Assembly: GCA_024234575.1 (NCBI GenBank) | Contig: JACKOB010000002.1 | Coordinates: 186,001-250,000 of the forward strand | Source of the DNA: Hahellaceae bacterium | GTDB lineage: Bacteria; Pseudomonadota; Gammaproteobacteria; Pseudomonadales; Oleiphilaceae | DNA length: 64,000 nt | Reading direction: 5' to 3' | Shown: positions 43,945 through 53,957 of the stretch, piece after piece | Position numbering within the stretch: position 1 is the first letter of the stretch | Layout: each line of letters begins with the position of its first letter | The notes under the pieces: generated by a model | The model's database searches: none | Told to the model about the DNA's origin: nothing | The model's input: the letters and a program-made list of their open reading frames with translations, nothing else | Program-made: the position numbers and the translations under genes

Positions 43945-45579
43945 TCATTTATCCAAAAACGCCTGAATCTTGCGCAATCGTTCTGCCACGCCAGCGTCCA
44001 CATCAATAAAGCGCACGCCGCACTGACAAGAGTCGCCATCTGCGTCTGTCCACATGACTTCGCCGGACATACTCACCCACTGCGCTTTTTGATATGACTG
44101 TTTATCGCCAGCAGGTTCTTTAATACTGATACGCACGCGATCTCCCTTGCGAACAATTTCCTGCTTCGCTACCAGCTTTACACCCGTGACACTCACATCA
44201 AGGCTCAGTGCATCAATGCTTTTATCGCCATTTTTGATGGTGGCCAACAGATTGCCAAACTGCCTTTTCGCCACGCGGCGCTCTTGCCCTTTTGGTTTGG
44301 CCAGCAAAAAATCATCTTCTGCTTTACGAAATGATAAGCCAGCCAGCTCTTCCTTCAGACGTTCGGTCAGACCAAACAAGGCATCACCGATATTGGCGGT
44401 ATTCGACACTTTGGCACTGTTTTCATGCAGGGTCACAAATAATTGGCTCAGCATTGCTTTTAGATGAGAGAATTCATTTATCTGCGAGCTGGTACCCTGG
44501 CTGACCTCGGCATTCAAGCGCGCCGTTTCGGCAACATCTCGCTCAACCTGCGTTATCAACTTTTGGGTGTCACCTGCTTTAGCCTGGTTATCAGAAACCG
44601 CCAGCAGCAGCCCTTTCATTTCATCGGCGGCTGAATCAACGCGGGCGGTTATTTTAGCGACAATGGTCGAAACTTCCCGTGCCGAAGTCGCGGTTCTGCC
44701 GGCCAAGCTGCGCACTTCATCCGCAACGACGGCAAAGCCTCGGCCACTCTCGCCCGCTCGCGCGGCTTCAATTGCCGCGTTTAGTGCTAACAAATTCGTC
44801 TGCTCGGTTATTTCTTCTATTGAGCCAATGATATTTTCGATATCGGCAGCAGATACCTGTAACCCTTTCACTTCTTCTGCAACCTTATTAATACCGCCAC
44901 TGATCACTTGCATGGCATTGATATTGGCTTGCACCGCTTCGATGGCTTCAATGGTATGGGCTTCGTTTTCTTCCGTTTTACTCGCCGTCCGCTGCGAAAT
45001 TTCACTCACCCGCTCTGAAATATCCTCCAAACGCTGGGTGGCCTGCTCTACCTCTTGGGACTTTTCTGATTCGATTTTGGATATTGCCTCAATCTCATGT
45101 GATACCGAAGCAATTTGATAAGCGGATTGCCCCATATGCATCGCGCATCGATCAACACTGAAAATAATACGGTTCAGCCGAGCCAGCATATTGTTAAAGT
45201 GATTTTGTATTTGACCTATTTCATCCTTGGTGGTGACTTCGACGTCTTTGGTTAAGTCTCCTTTTTCTATCGCAATGAGTGACTGAATCAGTGCCAGCAA
45301 AGGCTTTACCATCACTGAGGCCACCAAGCCTATCAGTGCAAACTGAATAATAAACTCGATACCCGACTCCCATATCGAATTAAAGATAAAGTCCGAGTGA
45401 TGCTGCTCCATTTTCTCTATAACCACTACATCCACATGCCCCTGCGAGGCAATATCTATTAGCCCCTGCATTTGATAAGAGGCAAGCCAGCGATTATACA
45501 AAGTGGTAATCATGGTTACTGTGAAAAACGCCAGCTGGAGCTTCCAGCGAATGCTTAGCGATGAAAATTTGTCTATCAT
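43945..45579 (-). CDS. Methyl-accepting chemotaxis protein fused to a C-terminal PilZ domain
   Basis: A 544-residue receptor. TM1 lies near residues 11-30, a short (about 45-residue) periplasmic stretch, TM2 near 75-95, a HAMP region, then the MCP signalling domain with the hairpin core [41 protein letters not shown] (read as two blocks). From about 440 a PilZ domain follows: [10 protein letters not shown] holds the RxxxR of a c-di-GMP site and [10 protein letters not shown] the DxSxxG. ATG 45579 has AAGAGG 6 nt upstream; the frame extends to 45615. This receptor could tune motility by c-di-GMP. Confidence 0.88.
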   Translation of the reverse strand: MIDKFSSLSIRWKLQLAFFTVTMITTLYNRWLASYQMQGLIDIASQGHVDVVVIEKMEQHHSDFIFNSIWESGIEFIIQFALIGLVASVMVKPLLALIQSLIAIEKGDLTKDVEVTTKDEIGQIQNHFNNMLARLNRIIFSVDRCAMHMGQSAYQIASVSHEIEAISKIESEKSQEVEQATQRLEDISERVSEISQRTASKTEENEAHTIEAIEAVQANINAMQVISGGINKVAEEVKGLQVSAADIENIIGSIEEITEQTNLLALNAAIEAARAGESGRGFAVVADEVRSLAGRTATSAREVSTIVAKITARVDSAADEMKGLLLAVSDNQAKAGDTQKLITQVERDVAETARLNAEVSQGTSSQINEFSHLKAMLSQLFVTLHENSAKVSNTANIGDALFGLTERLKEELAGLSFRKAEDDFLLAKPKGQERRVAKRQFGNLLATIKNGDKSIDALSLDVSVTGVKLVAKQEIVRKGDRVRISIKEPAGDKQSYQKAQWVSMSGEVMWTDADGDSCQCGVRFIDVDAGVAERLRKIQAFLDK

Positions 45580-45651
45580 GAATGCCTCTTCATTCCACTT
45601 ATAACCATTGCACACTTTTAGCCACTAACACCCAAATTGCGCCTCTTTACA

Positions 45652-46770
45652 TCAAGCGTCTAAGAAAACATCAGCGGCGTGATAGTCATACCCTAACGCC
45701 TCAGCGACTGGTGCATTGGTGACTTTGCCAGCACAAACATTTAGCCCGTTGCGCAGGTGCTCATCCTCTTTCAGTGCTCTCTTCCAGCCCTTATCAGCAA
45801 TTCTTAGCAGGCAGGGTAAGGTCGCATTGTTTAATGCGTAGGTAGACGTTCTGGCGACGGCGCCGGGCATGTTGGCAACACAGTAATGAACAACCCCATC
45901 AACAATATAGGTTGGTGCAGCGTGGGTCGTTGCTTTCGAGGTTTCGAAACAGCCTCCCTGGTCGATGGCCACATCCACCAACACGGCCCCTTGCTTCATT
46001 CGACTGACCATATTCCGTGTTACCAGCTTGGGAGCCGCTGCTCCTGGGATAAGTACCGCCCCAATAACCAAGTCCGCTTGCAGCACTAATTTTTCGATGG
46101 TGGTTCGGGTGGAATAGGCGGTTTTTACAGCTGAACCAAACTCACTGTCGTAACGTTCCAGCACGGTTGCGTTGGTATCAAGCACCGTTACATCAGCACG
46201 CAACCCCACCGCCATTTGCGTGGCATTATGACCAACAACACCACCACCTATCACCACCACCTTTGCCGGCTCAACACCCGGAACACCGCCTAACAACAAG
46301 CCGATGCCACCGTGTGACTTTTCTAATGCAGTAGCACCAGCCTGAACGGACATACGACCGGCCACCTGACTCATCGGCTTTAGCAGTGGCAAGCCGCCGA
46401 ACCGATCGGTAATCGTCTCGTAAGCGATACAAGTAGCACCCGAGGCAATAAGGTCTGCAGTTTGCGGGGCATCAGGAGCCAAGTGTAAATAAGTAAACAA
46501 TATCTGCTGGGGCCTTAATCGCGCCCGCTCTGCTGCCTGCGGCTCTTTCACTTTCACGATCATCTCGGCAGCTGCAAAAATTTCTTCTGGCGTTGCTAAC
46601 ACGGTTGCCCCTGCGCTTCGGTAATCATCATCAGCCGCACCAATGCCTAGCCCTGCCCCGGTTTCTACAAAAACGGCATGACCGTGCCGCGTGGCCTCGG
46701 CAACACTTTCCGGCGTCATTCCAACGCGATACTCATGATTCTTAATTTCTTTAGGCACCCCGATTTTCAT
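45652..46770 (-). CDS. ald: Alanine dehydrogenase Ald
   Basis: Ald (372 residues) oxidises L-alanine to pyruvate and ammonia with NAD. The start [20 protein letters not shown] contains the substrate arginine, VKVKEPQ and TYLHLAPD the following conserved parts, and [23 protein letters not shown] the NAD site near residue 175. [18 protein letters not shown] near the end completes the family. GGGG precedes ATG by 7 nt. It stands alone between the MCP-PilZ gene and the cpxP-like gene. An Lrp-type partner is not adjacent. Confidence 0.94.
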   Translation of the reverse strand: MKIGVPKEIKNHEYRVGMTPESVAEATRHGHAVFVETGAGLGIGAADDDYRSAGATVLATPEEIFAAAEMIVKVKEPQAAERARLRPQQILFTYLHLAPDAPQTADLIASGATCIAYETITDRFGGLPLLKPMSQVAGRMSVQAGATALEKSHGGIGLLLGGVPGVEPAKVVVIGGGVVGHNATQMAVGLRADVTVLDTNATVLERYDSEFGSAVKTAYSTRTTIEKLVLQADLVIGAVLIPGAAAPKLVTRNMVSRMKQGAVLVDVAIDQGGCFETSKATTHAAPTYIVDGVVHYCVANMPGAVARTSTYALNNATLPCLLRIADKGWKRALKEDEHLRNGLNVCAGKVTNAPVAEALGYDYHAADVFLDA

Positions 46771-46871
46771 AAATTTCCCCTAAACGAATAAGCAAAAAAC
46801 AGCAGACTTACCAGTTTTAAGCATAGTCAAAAACCAGACAATCTGGGGCGATAAGGCGAATGATTTGTCAC

Positions 46872-46899
46872 AAATGAAAACGGCCAACATCCGTTGGCC
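46872..46899 (-). terminator. Intrinsic terminator of the cpxP-like gene
   Basis: On the minus strand GGCCAAC and GTTGGCC (7 bp, 4-nt loop) are followed by GTTTTCATTT. It lies about 37 nt past the cpxP-like stop. Confidence 0.7.
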
Positions 46900-46935
46900 G
46901 CTTCGAGGTTGCGTGTTGCCTAGCAAGCATATTTT

Positions 46936-47460
46936 TTAATCTTCGCGTTTTTTCATTTTCTCCTGGCGCTTTTTCATCATTTTTTCAAGCTTCTCTTTTT
47001 GCTCATCTGTGAGAATGGCATGCACCTGTTTGCGAACATCCGCCATAGCGAGAATCTTTGCTCTAACCTTGGTGGCAGCCTCATCAGCAGCCGAAGCTAT
47101 TTCTTTGTCGTAGTTACTGTCTTCCGGGTCGATAGACATCAACTTCTGCCGCATTGCGCCTCGCTCACCTTCAGCTTCCATCTTGGCTTTAGCACTGCTT
47201 AGAATCTGCTCCAGCTGTTGCTCTTGGGCATCAGTAAAATCAAGTTTATCAGCCATTTTACGGAACCTTTCCACCCCTGCATGCTTGCTGCCTTTTTCAC
47301 CATGCCGGCCACCTTCTTCGGCACACTTATCTTTGCCGCCCCACCAGTCTCCTGCATAGGTGCCAGGAGCGATCATCAATCCTGAGCCAATCAAAGACGC
47401 CGTTAGAATCACCGGGGCGATTGCACTTACTTTTTTACTGCCCGTGTTAAACCATTTCAT
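46936..47460 (-). CDS. CpxP/Spy-like periplasmic LTxxQ protein
   Basis: A 174-residue small, charged, helical exported protein. After the signal peptide (APVILTASLIGSGLMIAPGTYA) two LTxxQ-like motifs appear: LDFTDAQEQQLEQIL near 73 and HAILTDEQKEKLEKMM near 150. A Lys/Glu-rich C-terminal helix follows. CpxP and Spy act as chaperones, and CpxP damps the CpxA kinase. It is transcribed divergently from cpxRA-like genes and its gap holds two GTAAA motifs, so it is probably a CpxR target. AGGAG precedes ATG. Confidence 0.85.
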   Translation of the reverse strand: MKWFNTGSKKVSAIAPVILTASLIGSGLMIAPGTYAGDWWGGKDKCAEEGGRHGEKGSKHAGVERFRKMADKLDFTDAQEQQLEQILSSAKAKMEAEGERGAMRQKLMSIDPEDSNYDKEIASAADEAATKVRAKILAMADVRKQVHAILTDEQKEKLEKMMKKRQEKMKKRED

Positions 47461-47549
47461 AAATTTCTCCTTCTGTTGCTGCCTCGCAGCGATAGTGAAT
47501 CAACCATTGCAGTCTACTGCTTCGCTTTGTTAAGTAGGGTGAAGCCAAT

Positions 47550-47565
47550 GTAAAGAGAACGTAAA
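47550..47565. promoter_or_regulatory. Candidate CpxR box (GTAAA-N6-GTAAA)
   Basis: GTAAA at 47550-47554 and again at 47561-47565, spaced 6 nt, in the divergent cpxP-cpxR gap. The E. coli CpxR consensus is two GTAAA repeats with a short spacer (commonly 5 nt, with variants). The site is 72 bp from the cpxR start and fits autoregulation and activation of cpxP. Confidence 0.6.
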
Positions 47566-47636
47566 GCCATCTGGCGATAATCAACAACGGTGATAGACTC
47601 AGCGTATGGCAATCACCCGGTAACACAACTATCACT

Positions 47637-48362
47637 ATGTCTGCAAAAATCTTACTTATCGAAGACGACCAGGATCTTTCGTCACTGCTTAGTGAACTGC
47701 TCACACTGGATGGCTATACGGTAGATAACGCCTACACCGGTAACGACGGGCTACAAAAAGCACTGGCCACCCATTGGGATGCTATTATTCTCGATATTAT
47801 GCTGCCCGAGATGGATGGCCTTGAAGTATTGCGCCGCCTTCGCTCCCAATGTAAATCTCCGGTGATGATGCTAACCGCCAGGGGTGAAGAACTGGACCGT
47901 ATTATCGGCTTTGAACTAGGTGCTGATGACTATCTGCCCAAGCCGTTTAACCCGAGGGAGTTAGCCGCTCGCTTGAAGGCACTTTTACGACGGGTACAAC
48001 TAGACAGAGAGCCCGCTGAACAGCCAACATCGCCCCCCATATTTATCGAAAACCTTTGCATTAATATGGGGGCACGGGAAGCCAGTATTGATGATCATCA
48101 CGTACCTCTGACTCAGGTTGAATTTGATCTGCTGCTCGTGCTCGTGAAAAACACCGGCAAAGTCATGACGAAAGAAGCGCTTTACGAAATGGTACTGGCA
48201 CGCAAGCTTAGTCTTTACGATCGCGCCTTAGATGTACATGTCAGTAATTTGCGTAAAAAACTGGCAGAGTCTGGCCTGAAAATAGACCCTATTAAAACAA
48301 TTCGCGGCGTGGGTTATCTCTTTTCAGCCGTAGCATCGAAAACGGCAAACCGCCATGAATGA
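47637..48362 (+). CDS. cpxR: CpxR-like OmpR-family response regulator
   Basis: A 241-residue two-domain regulator. The receiver has the acidic pocket (LIEDDQD), the phospho-Asp in IILDIMLPEMDGLEVL near residue 53, the switch Thr in MMLTARGE and Lys in YLPKPFNPRE. The C-terminal winged helix (about 145-235) has LDVHVSNLRKKL and IRGVGYLF. The cpxP-like gene divergent to it and the candidate CpxR box favour CpxR over other OmpR-family members. The stop overlaps the cpxA start by 8 nt. Confidence 0.88.
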   Translation: MSAKILLIEDDQDLSSLLSELLTLDGYTVDNAYTGNDGLQKALATHWDAIILDIMLPEMDGLEVLRRLRSQCKSPVMMLTARGEELDRIIGFELGADDYLPKPFNPRELAARLKALLRRVQLDREPAEQPTSPPIFIENLCINMGAREASIDDHHVPLTQVEFDLLLVLVKNTGKVMTKEALYEMVLARKLSLYDRALDVHVSNLRKKLAESGLKIDPIKTIRGVGYLFSAVASKTANRHE

Positions 48363-49719
48363 TAAGTTTAGACAATTGCTGGCGCGCCGGCACCGACTTT
48401 TCTGGAAGATCGTGTTGTTGTTTTGGGCGACACTGTTTGCCACCATCGTTTTAAACATCGCCATTACCCAGCAAATTGTTGAAATCGAATCAGAAAAACG
48501 CTTTAGTGACTCGCAGATTGAATCACTTACACAAGACGCCATAACGATTCTGGAAAGCGGCGGCAATAAATCTTTCATTCGTTGGGCCCGAAAACAGCGC
48601 CGTGAATCGGGTATTCATATTGTCCTTAAAAATGAGTATGGCCAGCTACTTTTCGAAAAATTTCAACCACCAGAAAACCACTCTGGTCACGCCCCGCTTC
48701 CCCCGCCCATCAGCCGATATGTTGAAGGAGATGATAACCGCAGGTATCAGGTTGAGCTACATTTTACCCGTGAAGCCAGTAGAGATATGCGTAAGGCTCA
48801 CCCATTTCACTGGCTGCGCTGGATAGCGACCTTTCTGATTATTGCCTTCGCTTCATGGATTCTGAGCCGTCATTTAGGGCGTCCCATCGCGGCGCTGTCT
48901 TCGGCCTCAAAAGAGTTTGCACAGGGGAACCTACAAGCGCGTGTCAGCCCCAAAATAACCGGCCGAAAAGATGAGTTTGGCCAACTGGCCTCTGACTTTG
49001 ACAACATGGCAGAAGAAATCGAAAGTCTGCTCAATCAACAGCGGCAACTGCTTAGAGATATCTCTCACGAAATTCGCACGCCGCTGACCCGCCAGCGTCT
49101 GCAGTTAGAGCTGGCCAGAAGAAAAGGCGCAGACGATGACTTTATTGCCTTGATAGAACGTCAGAATGAGAAAATAGATCAACTGCTTTCTGAGCTGTTA
49201 TCAATGGAAAGCATGGACAATCCACGCGCTGACCAATCGCAAATCGATTTATATCAACTAGCACGGGAAGTCGTTGCGCAGGCATCGATTGAAGGGGAGG
49301 CAAAATCCGTACAGCTAGCGCTGCTCTCTTCGTTACCAGACGAGCTTAAAGCAAGCATGATTGTTGTCGGTAACACCGCCCTGATCGAACGCGCAATCGA
49401 AAACGTTTTACGCAACGCCATCAGACATGCGCCAGAATATTCAGTTGTCACTATTACGCTCAGTGTCGATCAATCAAACCAGGCAAATATCTGTATAGAA
49501 GATAACGGCCCAGGAGTCAGTGCCGAACACATTGAGAAGATTTTTAACCCGTTCTTTCGCGATGATAAAGCGCGCAACGACGCAGCCGGAGGCGTTGGCC
49601 TGGGTTTATCCATTGCCAGAAAAGCAGCGCAATTACACCATGGCTCGATCAGCGCCAGCAACAGGCCTGCAGGGGGGCTACAGGTTGTTATTCGGCTGCC
49701 ACTCCGCCATAGCAGCTAA
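48355..49719 (+). CDS. cpxA: CpxA-like membrane sensor histidine kinase
   Basis: The 454-residue kinase has TM1 (VLLFWATLFATIVLNIAIT), a periplasmic domain (about 45-155), TM2 (WIATFLIIAFASWILSR), a HAMP domain (RPIAALSSASKEFAQGNL), the phospho-acceptor in RDISHEIRTPLTRQR and ATPase motifs (NVLRNAIRHAP, EDNGPGV, GVGLGLSIARKAA). It overlaps cpxR and would sense envelope misfolding, with the CpxP-like protein as inhibitor. It is nearly convergent with the methyltransferase gene (16 nt). Confidence 0.88.
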   Translation: MNDKFRQLLARRHRLFWKIVLLFWATLFATIVLNIAITQQIVEIESEKRFSDSQIESLTQDAITILESGGNKSFIRWARKQRRESGIHIVLKNEYGQLLFEKFQPPENHSGHAPLPPPISRYVEGDDNRRYQVELHFTREASRDMRKAHPFHWLRWIATFLIIAFASWILSRHLGRPIAALSSASKEFAQGNLQARVSPKITGRKDEFGQLASDFDNMAEEIESLLNQQRQLLRDISHEIRTPLTRQRLQLELARRKGADDDFIALIERQNEKIDQLLSELLSMESMDNPRADQSQIDLYQLAREVVAQASIEGEAKSVQLALLSSLPDELKASMIVVGNTALIERAIENVLRNAIRHAPEYSVVTITLSVDQSNQANICIEDNGPGVSAEHIEKIFNPFFRDDKARNDAAGGVGLGLSIARKAAQLHHGSISASNRPAGGLQVVIRLPLRHSS

Positions 49720-49734
49720 CCAGCTGTTACCCCA

Positions 49735-50796
49735 TTAGAGCGTCAACACGGCGATTTTCAACGGGGGGGAGCCATCAAAACTGGGGAAATCTGCATCTGG
49801 CACCATGGTATCCACCGCTTTAACGGGCCGCCCTGCTTTTTTGGCCGACCGCTGTAACAGATCGATCCACTCTGCCGCATCCACACTGGCAACATTGTTT
49901 GTACAAATTAACTGCCCACCATCGGCAACAGCTAACAGCGCCGGCTTAAAGACGCTGGCATAATCACGAATCAAATCGACTGTTCCAAACTTACTTTTTG
50001 CCCAGCGTGGCGGATCAAGAAAGACAATATCAAACTGTCTGGGTGCACGTTTCAGCACGCCTGCAGGTACAGAACCCGCCCCACGTTTGCGCTCCCCCGG
50101 ATGCATGCGCCCCCCAACCGGCAACCCTGCAAATTGTCGGGTCACCGCAAAAAAATCATCCTCAATAAACTCGATCTGTTGATCCCCCAGGCCATTTAAT
50201 GCGGCACTTTGTCTGCCATAGTCAAGACTGGACTGAGCAAAATCGACATTGGTAACGAATGCAGCCCCCCTGCTGGCAGCACCCACACCAATACCGCAGG
50301 TATAAGCGAACAGATTCAATACAGTCTTATTCTGGCAGATGCTGTACATAAAGCGGCGGCAGGCCCGTAAATCCAGAAACAGCAAAGGGTCTTGCCCCCG
50401 GTGCCGTATTCTTGAGGTAAATTTAATACCTAGTTCGTGAATAATACGTGCTGTTTTCGCTGTCGACGCCATTTCAGCAGGTAACGCGTTAGTGTATCGA
50501 GACCCCGGCAAACTGCGATCGTTGTAATAAACCTCAGCTGGCATACCTTCACATTGCCGATAAAACGACTCAAGCACCAACAACGCTGACGGGGGCAAAG
50601 AGGCATGAAAAGTTTGCACCAGCAATGCATCGCCATAGCGATCAATCGTCATCCCGGGCACGCCTTCTACTGTGCCATGAAACAGCCGATAGCAATCCGT
50701 ATCACCTTCATGCAAATGCTGCAAAAGCGTCTGACGCGCATTCCAGGCGCTGAATAGCAACTCGGGGAAATTCGTTGGCATTTCTAAAGTGGTCAC
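49735..50796 (-). CDS. Class I SAM-dependent rRNA methyltransferase (RlmI-like, lacking the PUA domain)
   Basis: A 353-residue enzyme with an RlmI/RlmK-like catalytic half: SAM-binding VLNLFAYTCGIGVGAASRGA near 160-180, [18 protein letters not shown], and the DxPR active-site motif FLDPPRWAKSKFG near 255. The N-terminal part (DCYRLFHGTVEGVPGMTIDRYGDALLVQ) matches the EEHEE region of RlmI, but the N-terminal PUA domain of E. coli RlmI (396 residues) is missing. GTG start with GAGG 7 nt upstream. Likely target is a ribosomal RNA cytosine or guanine; the site cannot be assigned. Confidence 0.8.
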   Translation of the reverse strand: MTTLEMPTNFPELLFSAWNARQTLLQHLHEGDTDCYRLFHGTVEGVPGMTIDRYGDALLVQTFHASLPPSALLVLESFYRQCEGMPAEVYYNDRSLPGSRYTNALPAEMASTAKTARIIHELGIKFTSRIRHRGQDPLLFLDLRACRRFMYSICQNKTVLNLFAYTCGIGVGAASRGAAFVTNVDFAQSSLDYGRQSAALNGLGDQQIEFIEDDFFAVTRQFAGLPVGGRMHPGERKRGAGSVPAGVLKRAPRQFDIVFLDPPRWAKSKFGTVDLIRDYASVFKPALLAVADGGQLICTNNVASVDAAEWIDLLQRSAKKAGRPVKAVDTMVPDADFPSFDGSPPLKIAVLTL

Positions 50797-51239
50797 ACAG
50801 GCCTCGCAAGTAGCGCTTATTGGGCAGGCATGATAACAATTTAGCGTCCTATCCGTGAACTAAGACGCATCATCTCGCCAATCATTAAACGTATTATACG
50901 ATTTACTTCGCCTTAGGGGTGCTGGCGACAGTAAAGCGTTGCAGCAGTGCCTGCGCATTCATGGTGCAAAATTTGCGGCGTAGCCGCTATTTTAGTTGAC
51001 CTTTTACGAGAATGATTAGAGAATAACCAAAAAACAATTTAAACATTTTGAATCAGTGAGTTACAAAAGATATTTAAAGCACAAATCACACCTGCCGCTT
51101 TATTGACTTTTGATGCAGTTAATTCCTTTCAAAGATTACAACCCGTTGAAATAAAACGATTTGTTTTATCAAAGATCAGCAGAAGGCGTCGATCACGACC
51201 CAGCGGTATGCCAAAGATCGATTGATAAAGGACTGCAGC
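50797..51239. other. 443-bp intergenic region, hairpins only
   Basis: Between the divergent methyltransferase and diguanylate cyclase genes I see no gene. A small GCGGC-gta-GCCGC hairpin at 50975-50987 is followed by TATTTTAG. Another hairpin, ATAAAAC-gattt-GTTTTAT near 51155-51173, lies closer to the cyclase. The stretch 51000-51120 is AT-rich and probably holds the cyclase promoter; no sigma box is called. Confidence 0.5.
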
Positions 51240-52907
51240 ATGCCCGCAACATCCAAAAGAAGTTTACACGCGCTCATCCTGACCGCACTTGTTTCCATCA
51301 GTTGTATCAGCGTTTTAGCCCTGGGAGGTTTTTTAATCAGCCTCGAAGTACACACCCTGCAAAGCCAAAGTATTGCGTTGGCCAAAAACGCTCAAGACAC
51401 ATCTTTGCAACAAACCGCTAACCGGGTAGAACAGCTGGTTTCGTTAATCGAAGCCAGACAAAAAGACTCACGAGACTCTTTACACAACACCCTTAAAACC
51501 CGCGTGAGAGAGGCAGAAGCACAAGCCCATGAAATTCTTTCGCATCAATCCGACCTGCCGCCAATCATTCAAAAAGACCTTATTATCAACGCATTGCGCC
51601 CGGTACGGTTTAACAATGGCCGTAGTTTTATCACCATAATGGATAGCAGCGGCATTGTACTGTTAGCACCAGAACAGCCTAAAACCGAAGGGCAGCATTA
51701 CTCTCGTTATCTTGATGAAATGGATGGCATCCCCATGCTGACCATGATTAGCCGCGCCGCATCGGCTCGGGAAGGGTTTATCCAGCAACCCCCTTACCCA
51801 GACAGCCACACTGACAGCAGTTTGTGGTTTTATCGTGTTTTCCCGGATCTCGGCTGGATCGTGATGGCACACGAATCCGTCAATGAACATCGCGCTCAAA
51901 TTCAGAAGCAGGTTCTTGAAGACATCGCGCTCATTTCGCGCCTGGATGAACTCAATATCGCGATAACCAACGACAACGGGCAAAGCCTTTTCGTAAAAGG
52001 TAATCCTGAAAACAGCGAACACGCCTTACCTCCCCGCCGTGTTGCTGGCTGGAACTGGACGGTTTCAGCTGCCCCCGTCATGGTGCAGGATGCCCAGAAA
52101 CTATTGCTCGAAAAAGAAGCGCTCAAGCAGCGAGTTTATCTGCGAATTCTTGCCATGGCGGTCGCCATTGTGATGCTGATGATCACAGCGGTATTGCTTA
52201 GCTTCTGGATTGCAAAACGCATCAATCGTCAATTGCAGCACTTTCTGGAAGACATACGTACTTTTGCCCTCGAAAACAAACCCATTGATACCAGCCATTT
52301 GGATATTCGCGAATTCTTTCAAATAGCGCAGACGGCTAACCGGTTTTCCAAACAGCGGGCACAAATGCTACTAGAACTTGAGCGACTGTCTCAGCGAGAC
52401 CCACTCACTGACCTTTATAATCGCCGCCATATGAGTGAAATACTGATTCTGGAAGAGGCACGCATCAAACGTAATAAAGGCTCATTCGGGCTGATCATCG
52501 CCGACATCGATCACTTCAAGCGCATTAACGATTCGCACGGACACGAGGCGGGGGACATGGCAATTAAATCTGTCGCGAACCTGCTGAAAGACACTTTGCG
52601 TAAACACGACCAGATTAGTCGCTGGGGCGGTGAAGAGTTTCTTATCATCCTGCCAGATGCCTCACCTGTCGCCACATTAAAGGTTGCCGAAAAGCTGGTT
52701 GCAGTTACGCGTAAACTTGCCATTAATTACAAGGGCAAAATAATCGAGCCGACCTTAACCTGCGGTGTCACCTATCATGATGCGCGACTTGACCTGGCAG
52801 AAAGCATTGATCGCGCCGATCAGGCACTGTACGAAGGCAAGCGCAGCGGCCGTAACTGCGTCGTACCCAAAGCACCAATGAGTTATGCTATGGCTGCAGG
52901 TGCCTGA
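51240..52907 (+). CDS. Membrane diguanylate cyclase with Cache sensor and GGDEF domain
   Basis: A 555-residue protein: TM1 (LHALILTALVSISCISVLALGGFLIS), a periplasmic Cache-type sensor (about 40-300, with NNGRSFITIMDSSGIVLLAPE and LGWIVMAHESV), TM2 (ILAMAVAIVMLMITAVLLSFW), a linker, and GGDEF from about 385. The catalytic motif is WGGEEF (about 463-467) with an intact inhibitory site RKHD five residues before it (I-site RxxD). The metal/substrate acids DIDHFKRIND are present, so it should make c-di-GMP and be product-inhibited. AAGGA precedes the ATG; no ligand is predicted. Confidence 0.92.
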   Translation: MPATSKRSLHALILTALVSISCISVLALGGFLISLEVHTLQSQSIALAKNAQDTSLQQTANRVEQLVSLIEARQKDSRDSLHNTLKTRVREAEAQAHEILSHQSDLPPIIQKDLIINALRPVRFNNGRSFITIMDSSGIVLLAPEQPKTEGQHYSRYLDEMDGIPMLTMISRAASAREGFIQQPPYPDSHTDSSLWFYRVFPDLGWIVMAHESVNEHRAQIQKQVLEDIALISRLDELNIAITNDNGQSLFVKGNPENSEHALPPRRVAGWNWTVSAAPVMVQDAQKLLLEKEALKQRVYLRILAMAVAIVMLMITAVLLSFWIAKRINRQLQHFLEDIRTFALENKPIDTSHLDIREFFQIAQTANRFSKQRAQMLLELERLSQRDPLTDLYNRRHMSEILILEEARIKRNKGSFGLIIADIDHFKRINDSHGHEAGDMAIKSVANLLKDTLRKHDQISRWGGEEFLIILPDASPVATLKVAEKLVAVTRKLAINYKGKIIEPTLTCGVTYHDARLDLAESIDRADQALYEGKRSGRNCVVPKAPMSYAMAAGA

Positions 52908-52965
52908 TAGGTCATCGGCGAAATGCTGCGCTTTAATATATCCCTGATAAAAACAGCGGGCGAAA

Positions 52966-52991
52966 AAAAACGCACTAACCCGTGCGTTTTT
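52966..52991. terminator. Bidirectional terminator between the cyclase gene and crp
   Basis: AAAAACGCAC (52966-52975) and GTGCGTTTTT (52982-52991) pair over a 6-nt loop; T-runs follow in both directions. It separates the convergent cyclase and crp genes. Confidence 0.85.
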
Positions 52992-53031
52992 ACCATTATC
53001 TGCGACAAGGTTTAAAACAACAGCCCATCTA

Positions 53032-53673
53032 TTAGCGAGTGCCGTAGACAACCATTGTTTTCCCCTTAACTTGCACCAGCCCCTGGTCTTCGAGGGTTTT
53101 TAAGACGCGCCCCACCATCTCGCGGGAACATCCCACAATACGGCCTATTTCCTGACGGGTAATTTTAATCTGCATACCATCAGGATGCGTCATGGCATCT
53201 GGTTCTTTGCAAAGCTCGAGCAATGTTCTGGCAACGCGTCCGGTAACATCCAGAAAAGCCAGGTCTCCGACTTTTTTGGTGGTTTGCCGCAAGCGAGAAG
53301 CCATCTGCTCACCGATGAAATAGAGAATTCTCGGGTCATCAGAAGACACTTCTCTAAACTTGGTATAACTGATTTCAGCCACTTCACATTCAGACTTGGC
53401 TTTTACCCAGGCGCTCCTGGAGTCCATGTTATCGAACAGGCCCATCTCACCGAAAAAGTCACCGGCGTTAAGATACGCCATGATCATTTCACGACCATCA
53501 TCATCTTCAATGATGACTGTTACTGAGCCTTTGATGATATAAAAAAGCGAGTCACTCTTGTCACCGGCATATATGATAGTGCTCTTTGAAGGATAGCGCC
53601 TCCTGTGACACTGCGAGAGAAAGAAGTCTAGGTGTTTGGTTTTGCTCTCTAGCGGTTTAACGACTGAAGTCAT
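53032..53673 (-). CDS. crp: cAMP-activated global regulator Crp/Vfr
   Basis: A 213-residue Crp. The cAMP-binding beta-roll (about 15-115) has [11 protein letters not shown] and [17 protein letters not shown], in place of the phosphate-binding SGEL..RSATV motifs of the family. The C-helix and the C-terminal HTH follow, with [28 protein letters not shown] recognising the TGTGA box (the RExxGR motif is kept). Length matches E. coli (210) and Vfr. It faces the yhfA-like osmC gene across 284 nt, the arrangement known from E. coli and Pseudomonas. Confidence 0.95.
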   Translation of the reverse strand: MTSVVKPLESKTKHLDFFLSQCHRRRYPSKSTIIYAGDKSDSLFYIIKGSVTVIIEDDDGREMIMAYLNAGDFFGEMGLFDNMDSRSAWVKAKSECEVAEISYTKFREVSSDDPRILYFIGEQMASRLRQTTKKVGDLAFLDVTGRVARTLLELCKEPDAMTHPDGMQIKITRQEIGRIVGCSREMVGRVLKTLEDQGLVQVKGKTMVVYGTR

Positions 53674-53957
53674 CTTTGTTGGTCCCGTCTCAACGTCAGC
53701 TCTTCTGGCCCCAGCCTCTCTAAGCTGCGTACCGTTAAAAGCTTTTATTTCTTAATTTTCATAAGGTTAATGTATTAACCCACGACAATCCAGAAGAATC
53801 ACTTGTATCTACTGTTTGAGTATAGAACACAATTAAAAAAACGCCTCTGCCGTCGCTTTTATTAATATGCTACCCTTTGCTCCTCGACCCACAACAGGCC
53901 ACTGATCAGCGTCATTAAAAGCTACCATTCGATCGGGGTATTACGGAGTAAAACAAG

